From positions 744,001 to 808,000 of the forward strand of contig OZ242313.1 of NCBI GenBank assembly GCA_965208065.1: DNA of 64,000 nt, given 5' to 3'. The translations under genes and the position numbers were made by a program. Positions 59,012 through 64,000 of this stretch are shown here, piece by piece (position 1 is the stretch's first letter; the number at the start of each line of letters is the position of its first letter). Below the pieces are notes generated by a model. The model did not search any database. It was given only the letters and a program-made list of their open reading frames with translations, and was not told the origin of the DNA. Source of the DNA: Bin103 sp002238925 (lineage in GTDB: Bacteria; Spirochaetota; Spirochaetia; SZUA-6; Bin103).

Positions 59012-60868
59012 ATGGACAACGTCGCTCCCGATCCCACGCTCTTCGATCCCACCCTCCCCGATGGCGCCGGGTACGATGCCGCGCCCGATCCGCTCAACGA
59101 GCTGGCGCGCCGCCGCCTGGGGATGTCGTACCTGTTCCCGTACCAGCGGCTGGTAATCGCTAACCTGCTCGACGGGCGCCACCAGATCGTGGTGCTGCCC
59201 ACCGGCGCCGGCAAGTCGGTGTGCTTCATGTTCCCGGCGGTGGTGCTGGAGGGGGTCACCCTGGTGGTGCTGCCGCTGCTCGCGCTGCTTGAGGACCTGT
59301 ACCGCCGCATGACCGCGGCCGGCCTGCCGGTGGTGGTGCTGCGCGGTGGGCAGAGCCGGGACGAACGAGCCGCCATCCTGCAGCGGGTGGCAAGCCGTGA
59401 CGCGCGGCTGGTGCTGGTGACCCCGGAGGCGGCGCTTGGCGAGCGGCTGCTGGCGGCGCTGGCGGCCGCCGGCACCATCGAGCACCTGGTGGTGGACGAA
59501 GCGCACTGCATCAGCCAGTGGGGCGACACCTTCCGGCCCACCTATCTGCGCCTGAACGAGCTGGTGGAAGCGCTGCGCCCGCGCGTGGTCAGCGCCTTTA
59601 CCGCCACCGCGACGCCCGCGGTACTGCACCGGGTACGCGAGGTGCTGTACCCGGACGGCGGCGCGCACCTGGTCGCCGGCAACCCGGACCGGCCCAATAT
59701 CCGTTACGCGGTGGCGCCCACGGCCGGCCCGCTGCACTGCATCGCCGGGCTGGTGGCGGCATGCCCGCGGCCGCTGATCGTGTTTGCGCGCAGCCGCCGC
59801 GGCGTGGAGGAGATCTGCTGGCAGCTCCGGCGCCGGCTGCCGGAGGTAAGCTGCCGGTTCTACCACGCCGGTCTGAACGCCGCCGAGCGCAAGCGGCTGG
59901 AAGCGTGGTTCCTGACCAGCGACGACGGTGTGCTCATCGCCACATCCGCCTACGGCATGGGGGTGGACAAGCCCAACATCCGCACCGTCGTGCACCGCGA
60001 AATGCCGGAGTCGGTGGAGGCTTACCTGCAGGAGACCGGCCGCGCCGGACGTGACGGAAAACCCTCACAAGCGATCCTGCTGTGGTACCAGCCGACCGCC
60101 GCGGTGGCCGCCCCGACGGCGCGGGCGGCGTCGTCCTGGCGCCGCCGGTTGCCGTGGCGGCCGGGGCGCGCTGAATCGCCGGCATCCGCGCGCGCGGCCG
60201 CCCGCCGGGCGCCGCGTGCGCCGCGCCGGTGCCTGCGCTGGATGTCGCGCCGCACCGGCACGCCTCCTGCTGCGCCGGCGGCGGGCGCGGTTTCTCCGCC
60301 GCCGAATCGGGCCGTCGGGGCGTCGCGCCGGGCAGAGGAGCCCGGCTGGCAAGGCGCAGCAGCGGCCGCCCGCGCCGGCCTGAGCAGCTACGCGGCAAAT
60401 GCCGCGACCTGCAGGCGCGCCCAGTTGCTGCGCTTCTTCGAGCGCGACGACGTAACGTGCAGCGGCTGCGACGTGTGCGACGGCGAGGTGGCCGGGCTGC
60501 CGGCGGCGGAGCAGGCGATGCTGCGGGCGCTGCGGCGCGGGTCGCGGCGCTTCACGAAGGGTCAGTGGCGGCACATCCTGGCCGGCGGACGATCGCACGC
60601 CATCGAAGCCGGCGGGCTGCGCCGCGCACCGGGATTCGGCCTGCTGGCCGGCTGGCGCCCGGAGGAGATCGACGATGCCTGCACCGCCTTGATTGCCGCG
60701 CGGCTGGCGCGCGTGCCGGCGCGTGGGCCGTGGCGCGGGCTGTTGGTAACGGCCCGGCGTCCGCGGCATGCGCGGGCGCGCGCCAATGCGCCGCCGTCCC
60801 CCACCAGCGCCGCGTCCTCCGGCGACCAGCCGCCGGGCGCTGCCGGATCGGCCGTTCCGATCATTTGA
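59012..60868 (+). CDS. recQ: RecQ-family ATP-dependent DNA helicase
   Basis: 618 residues from the ATG at 59012. Motifs: FPYQRLVIANLLDGRHQIVV, PTGAGKSVCFMFP (Walker A), VVDEAHCISQWGDTFRP (DEAH), SAFTATATP, VFARSRRG, TSAYGMGVDKPNIR, and LQETGRAGRDG. Zn-binding cysteines appear as CRRAQLLRFFERDDVTCSGC then DVC. Between motif VI and the Zn region lies a roughly 110-residue Ala/Arg/Pro-rich insert (about 360-470) unlike normal RecQ; codon use stays GC-rich. There is no clear HRDC domain. Confidence 0.88.
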   Translation: MDNVAPDPTLFDPTLPDGAGYDAAPDPLNELARRRLGMSYLFPYQRLVIANLLDGRHQIVVLPTGAGKSVCFMFPAVVLEGVTLVVLPLLALLEDLYRRMTAAGLPVVVLRGGQSRDERAAILQRVASRDARLVLVTPEAALGERLLAALAAAGTIEHLVVDEAHCISQWGDTFRPTYLRLNELVEALRPRVVSAFTATATPAVLHRVREVLYPDGGAHLVAGNPDRPNIRYAVAPTAGPLHCIAGLVAACPRPLIVFARSRRGVEEICWQLRRRLPEVSCRFYHAGLNAAERKRLEAWFLTSDDGVLIATSAYGMGVDKPNIRTVVHREMPESVEAYLQETGRAGRDGKPSQAILLWYQPTAAVAAPTARAASSWRRRLPWRPGRAESPASARAAARRAPRAPRRCLRWMSRRTGTPPAAPAAGAVSPPPNRAVGASRRAEEPGWQGAAAAARAGLSSYAANAATCRRAQLLRFFERDDVTCSGCDVCDGEVAGLPAAEQAMLRALRRGSRRFTKGQWRHILAGGRSHAIEAGGLRRAPGFGLLAGWRPEEIDDACTALIAARLARVPARGPWRGLLVTARRPRHARARANAPPSPTSAASSGDQPPGAAGSAVPII

Positions 60869-60894
60869 CACCGCACGGGGTAGGTGGCTACAAT
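60865..60894 (+). promoter_or_regulatory. Sigma70-type promoter of the decarboxylase operon
   Basis: Perfect TTGACA (60865-60870), an 18-bp spacer and TACAAT (60889-60894, 5/6). It overlaps the recQ stop codon. Transcription should begin near 60901. Confidence 0.7.
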
Positions 60895-60949
60895 CGCCTC
60901 AATCTGGCCAGGTGGATAGGACGTACTTGCTTACGGTATATAAATTTGC

Positions 60950-62539
60950 ATGTCGTTGTACGGGTCCGTGCGGCGACCGGTCCGGGGCATCCCGGTGAGT
61001 GACGCGCTCGACCGGCGCCGCAAGACGCGGCAAAAATTGCTCGAGGCGGGCGGTCAGGCGCGTATCGACGCGCAGCACGCCAAGGGCAAGCTGACCGCCC
61101 GCGAGCGGCTCGACCTGCTGCTCGACGAGCACTCCTTTATCGAGCAGCAACCGTACGTCATGGTGCGCGCCACCGACTTTGGCCTCGACCGCCGCCGCAC
61201 CCTCGGCGACGGCGTGGTCAGTGGCAGCGGGATGGTCGAAGGGCGGCAGGTATTCGCGGCGGCGCAGGACTTTACCGTGAACGGCGGCTCGCTCGGCGAG
61301 ATGCACGCCGCGCGCATCGTCGCCGCCCAGAACGACGCGCTCACCAACCGCGTGCCGTTCATCCAGATCAACGACTCCGGCGGCGCCCGCATCCAGGAAG
61401 GCGTGCTGTCCCTGAACGGCTACGCGCAGATATTCCGCGCCAACACCGCGTCGTCCGGCGTCATCCCGCAGATTTCCGTGATCCTCGGACCATGTGCCGG
61501 CGGCGCGGTGTACTCGCCGGCGATCACCGACTTCATCTTCATGGTGGACGGGGTGAGCAACATGTTCATCACCGGGCCGCAGGTGATCGCCACCGTGACC
61601 GGCGAGAAGATCAGTTCCGAAGACCTTGGCGGCTCGGCCGCGCACTGCAGCCGCAGCGGGGTGGCCCATTTCCGCTACGCCAGCGAGCAGGACTGCCTGG
61701 CGGGCGTGCGCACCCTGCTCAGCTACCTGCCGGCGCACAACGGCGAGGATCCGCCGCTCGTTGCAACCGGCGACGACGTCGACCGCCCGACGCCGGAGCT
61801 GCTCGACGTGGTGCCGGAGGACGCGCGCCGCGGCTACGACGTGAAGCAGGTGATCGCCGCGCTCGCCGACCAGGGCAGCTTCTTCGAGGTGCACGCCGAG
61901 TATGCGCCCAACGTGGTGGTGGGCTTCGCCCGGCTGGCGGGCCGCACCGTCGGTTTCTTCGCCAACCAGCCGCAGGTGTACGCGGCCTCGCTGGACATCA
62001 ACTCGTCCGACAAGGGGGCCCGCTTCCTGCGCTTCTGCGACGCCTTCAATGTGCCGATCATCTCCCTGGTCGACGTGCCGGGGTTCCTGCCGGGGGTGGC
62101 GCAGGAGCACGGCGGCATTATCCGCCACGGCGCCAAGATCCTGTACGCCATCGCGGAGGCCACGGTGCCCAAGGTGGCGTTGATTCTGCGCAAGGCGTAC
62201 GGCGGAGCGTTCATCGCCATGGCCTGCAAGTCGCTCGGCTACGACCGCACGCTCGCGCTGCCGGGAGCCGAGGTGGCGGTGATGGGCGCGGCCGGCGCCG
62301 CCAACATCATCTTCTCGCGCGACATCAAGGCGGCCGACGATCCGGCCGAGATGCGGAAACAGAAGATCGCCGAGTTTCAGGAGAGCGTGATGAACCCGTT
62401 TAGCGCCGCCGGGCTGGGGATGGTGGACGACGTGATCGATCCGGCGGCGGCGCGCGCCGAGCTGGTGCGCTCCATCGAGATGTACTCCCGCAAGCGGGAG
62501 TCGCGGCCGGCCAAGAAGCATGGCAACATCCCGCTGTAG
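60950..62539 (+). CDS. mmdA: Acyl-CoA carboxyltransferase, methylmalonyl-CoA decarboxylase alpha-like
   Basis: 529 residues from the ATG at 60950; a GTG at 60995 is an alternative with better match to family N-termini (VSDALDRRRKTRQKLLEAGG). ClpP/crotonase-like carboxyltransferase with KGKLTARERLDLLLDE, INDSGGARIQEG, GPCAGGAVYSPAITDF, VDVPGFLPGVAQEHGGIIRH and KAYGGAFIAM. It moves CO2 between an acyl-CoA and biotin. The next genes encode gamma/delta, biotin-carrier and beta subunits, indicating a sodium-pumping decarboxylase rather than a biosynthetic carboxylase. Confidence 0.9.
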   Translation: MSLYGSVRRPVRGIPVSDALDRRRKTRQKLLEAGGQARIDAQHAKGKLTARERLDLLLDEHSFIEQQPYVMVRATDFGLDRRRTLGDGVVSGSGMVEGRQVFAAAQDFTVNGGSLGEMHAARIVAAQNDALTNRVPFIQINDSGGARIQEGVLSLNGYAQIFRANTASSGVIPQISVILGPCAGGAVYSPAITDFIFMVDGVSNMFITGPQVIATVTGEKISSEDLGGSAAHCSRSGVAHFRYASEQDCLAGVRTLLSYLPAHNGEDPPLVATGDDVDRPTPELLDVVPEDARRGYDVKQVIAALADQGSFFEVHAEYAPNVVVGFARLAGRTVGFFANQPQVYAASLDINSSDKGARFLRFCDAFNVPIISLVDVPGFLPGVAQEHGGIIRHGAKILYAIAEATVPKVALILRKAYGGAFIAMACKSLGYDRTLALPGAEVAVMGAAGAANIIFSRDIKAADDPAEMRKQKIAEFQESVMNPFSAAGLGMVDDVIDPAAARAELVRSIEMYSRKRESRPAKKHGNIPL

Positions 62540-62554
62540 CGGCAGGGCGCACTG

Positions 62555-62851
62555 ATGGATCAGACGCCAATCGCCTTCGCGGGCACGGTAACCATCCTCG
62601 GCATGGGGGTGGTGTTCTTCTTCCTCGCCCTGTTGAGCCTGGGCATGGCCGGGCTGCGCCGCGGGTACGGCGGCGACGGCCAACCCTCCGCGGCCGCTGC
62701 CGCGCCGGCACAGGCGGACTCGGCAGCGGCGGCGCCGGGCCGGCACGACGCCCGCTGGGTGGCGGCAGCGGTTGCCGCTTGGCTGGCCGGGCAGGGTCAG
62801 TTCGACGAGGTGAGCGCGGCACCCTGGGACCCGACGCGGAGGGACCGGTGA
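62555..62851 (+). CDS. Decarboxylase Na+ pump small subunit (OadG/MmdD-like)
   Basis: 98 residues: one N-terminal membrane helix (IAFAGTVTILGMGVVFFFLA), an Ala-rich linker and a cytosolic tail. OadG/MmdD subunits anchor the soluble carboxyltransferase to the membrane beta subunit. Stop overlaps the start of the biotin-carrier gene (GTGA). Confidence 0.8.
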   Translation: MDQTPIAFAGTVTILGMGVVFFFLALLSLGMAGLRRGYGGDGQPSAAAAAPAQADSAAAAPGRHDARWVAAAVAAWLAGQGQFDEVSAAPWDPTRRDR

Positions 62852-63357
62852 AGCAGCAGGTCACGTTCGAGTACGAGGGCAATTCCTACACCGTCGAGGT
62901 GGAGCGCCGCGGCGACACCCTGGTGATCGAGAGCGAAGGCCACAGCTACGAGGTCACGCTCAGCGGCGCCGTGCGCCCGCGACCCACTCTCGCGACGGCC
63001 GGTGCCGCGGCATCGGCCACCGGTGGCGCGCAACCGTCCACGGTAGCGGCCGCAAGTGGCACGCCCCCAGCCGCCGCGCCCGCGCCCGCCCCGGCGGCCG
63101 CGCCCGCCGCATCTGCCGGGCCGGCGGCCGGCAGCGCCGCACCGGGCGACGTGGTAGCTCCCATGACCGGCACCATCCGGGAAATCCGCACCTCGGTGGG
63201 CGCGGCGGTGACGGAAGGACAGGTGCTGTTCGTAATGGAGGCGATGAAGATGGACCTGGAGGTGCCGGTGGCGGTGGCCGGCACGGTGTCCGAGATTGCG
63301 GTCGCCGCGGGCGACAGCGTGGTCGAGGCGCAACTCCTCGCCCGCGTCTCGGGCTAG
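62848..63357 (+). CDS. Biotin carrier subunit
   Basis: 169 residues from a GTG at 62848, six bases after GGAGGG. The N-terminus (about 1-45) is a small beta domain; a Pro/Ala-rich flexible linker (about 50-100) follows; the C-terminal biotinyl domain has VMEAMKMD with biotin Lys134. It shuttles carboxyl groups between MmdA and the beta subunit. Two bases separate it from the beta gene. Confidence 0.92.
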   Translation: MKQQVTFEYEGNSYTVEVERRGDTLVIESEGHSYEVTLSGAVRPRPTLATAGAAASATGGAQPSTVAAASGTPPAAAPAPAPAAAPAASAGPAAGSAAPGDVVAPMTGTIREIRTSVGAAVTEGQVLFVMEAMKMDLEVPVAVAGTVSEIAVAAGDSVVEAQLLARVSG

Positions 63358-63359
63358 CC

Positions 63360-64000
63360 ATGGGCCTGCTCGGCCTGATCGGCGAGTTCCTCGCCAACAC
63401 CGGCATCGCCGGCTTCATCGCGCTGGGCGCGGGCTGGTGGCGGCCGCTGGTGATGCTGGCCGTGGGCGGTCTGCTGATCTACCTGGCAATTGCCAAGGAA
63501 TACGAGCCGCTGCTGCTGATCCCGATCGGGTTCGCCTGCATCCTGGTCAACCTGCCGCTCACCGAGCTGTTCCACACCACCGAGGAACTCCTCGGGGGTG
63601 CCGAGCGCGGCCTGCTGGACTTCATATTCACCGGCCTCGCCACCGGCGTGTTCCCGCCGCTGATCTTTCTGGGCCTGGGCGCGATGACCGACTTCAGCCC
63701 GCTGCTGGCCAAGCCGCAGACCTTCCTGCTCGGCGCGGCGGCGCAGTTCGGCATCTTCGGCACCCTGCTGGCCGCGCAGGCGCTGGGCTTCACCTTCCCG
63801 GAGGCCGCCTCGATTGCCATCATCGGCGGCGCCGACGGCCCCACCGCCATCTTCCTCACCTCGCGCCTCGCCGACCACCTGCTCGGCGCGGTGGCGGTGG
63901 CCGCCTACTCCTACATGGCGCTGGTGCCGATCATCCAGCCGCCGATCATTCGCCTGCTCACCACGAAAAAGGAGCGCTCGGTGGTGATGAGCGAGGTGCC
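63360..64000 (+). CDS. oadB: Decarboxylase Na+ pump beta subunit (OadB/MmdB), cut by window edge
   Basis: ATG at 63360 reads MGLLGLIGEFLANTGIAGFI and runs 213 codons to the right edge. Several membrane segments; GLGAMTDFSPLLAKPQ and IIGGADGPTAIFLTS are conserved OadB motifs, the latter lining the Na+ site. It decarboxylates carboxybiotin and exports Na+. The C-terminal half is not visible. Confidence 0.92.
   Translation, partial: MGLLGLIGEFLANTGIAGFIALGAGWWRPLVMLAVGGLLIYLAIAKEYEPLLLIPIGFACILVNLPLTELFHTTEELLGGAERGLLDFIFTGLATGVFPPLIFLGLGAMTDFSPLLAKPQTFLLGAAAQFGIFGTLLAAQALGFTFPEAASIAIIGGADGPTAIFLTSRLADHLLGAVAVAAYSYMALVPIIQPPIIRLLTTKKERSVVMSEV

Overview
This is a GC-rich (roughly two-thirds G+C by eye) bacterial chromosome segment, probably from a Spirochaetota-like or similarly saccharolytic environmental bacterium. 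The clues are two ABC sugar-binding proteins whose N-termini share an AFGGAE stretch after the signal peptide (a style I associate with spirochaetes), several carbohydrate importers, xylose isomerase, and a Na+-pump decarboxylase operon. The taxonomic call is an inference. I saw no rRNA, tRNA or CRISPR array.

Layout. 1-11.9 kb, core metabolism: a divergent CTP synthase (cut by the left edge) coupled to a PlsB-like acyltransferase, xylose isomerase, class II aldolase with a duplicated 5' end, a large arylsulfotransferase-type lipoprotein, then aceF-lpdA-rlmN. 12-22.3 kb, an accessory island: an AAA/DUF4143 ATPase, a visibly AT-richer NACHT NTPase with a nuclease-like N-terminus, an intact IS256-family element (8-bp target duplication), an intact IS21-family element (6-bp target duplication) that splits a MNT nucleotidyltransferase gene, a frameshifted HEPN partner, and a VapBC-like pair. 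22.3-29 kb: an LplABC-type importer with a sulfatase, and a second, divergent sulfatase. 29-32.7 kb: an ATPase with an altered Walker B motif, a helicase fragment, and a run of toxin-antitoxin modules, some decayed. 32.7-34.2 kb: a third sulfatase. 34.2-37.2 kb: a three-gene operon (COG0523 GTPase, WD40 protein, thioredoxin-like ferredoxin) behind a consensus promoter overlaid by a palindromic operator. 37.3-40.6 kb: a second sugar ABC importer. 40.7-42.9 kb: aquaporin, ArsC and PstS, a possible arsenic/phosphate group. 43-53.2 kb: aceE, two aldo-keto reductases, a Gfo/Idh/MocA oxidoreductase, IorA, a membrane protein and transketolase. 53.2-60.9 kb: a decayed AlbA/Schlafen-type gene surrounded by repeated motifs, FabV, a thioredoxin-fold lipoprotein, a SpoU methyltransferase, a HypE-like protein and RecQ. 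60.9-64 kb: a decarboxylase Na+ pump operon (carboxyltransferase, gamma/delta, biotin carrier, beta; cut by the right edge).

The genes suggest a heterotroph that imports sugars or oligosaccharides, trims sulfate esters, feeds xylose/pentose phosphates and glycolysis (XylA, Tkt, Fba), oxidises pyruvate through a PDH whose E1 gene lies far from E2/E3, and may conserve decarboxylation energy as a sodium gradient. The accessory parts show repeated gain and decay of toxin-antitoxin and defence-like genes.
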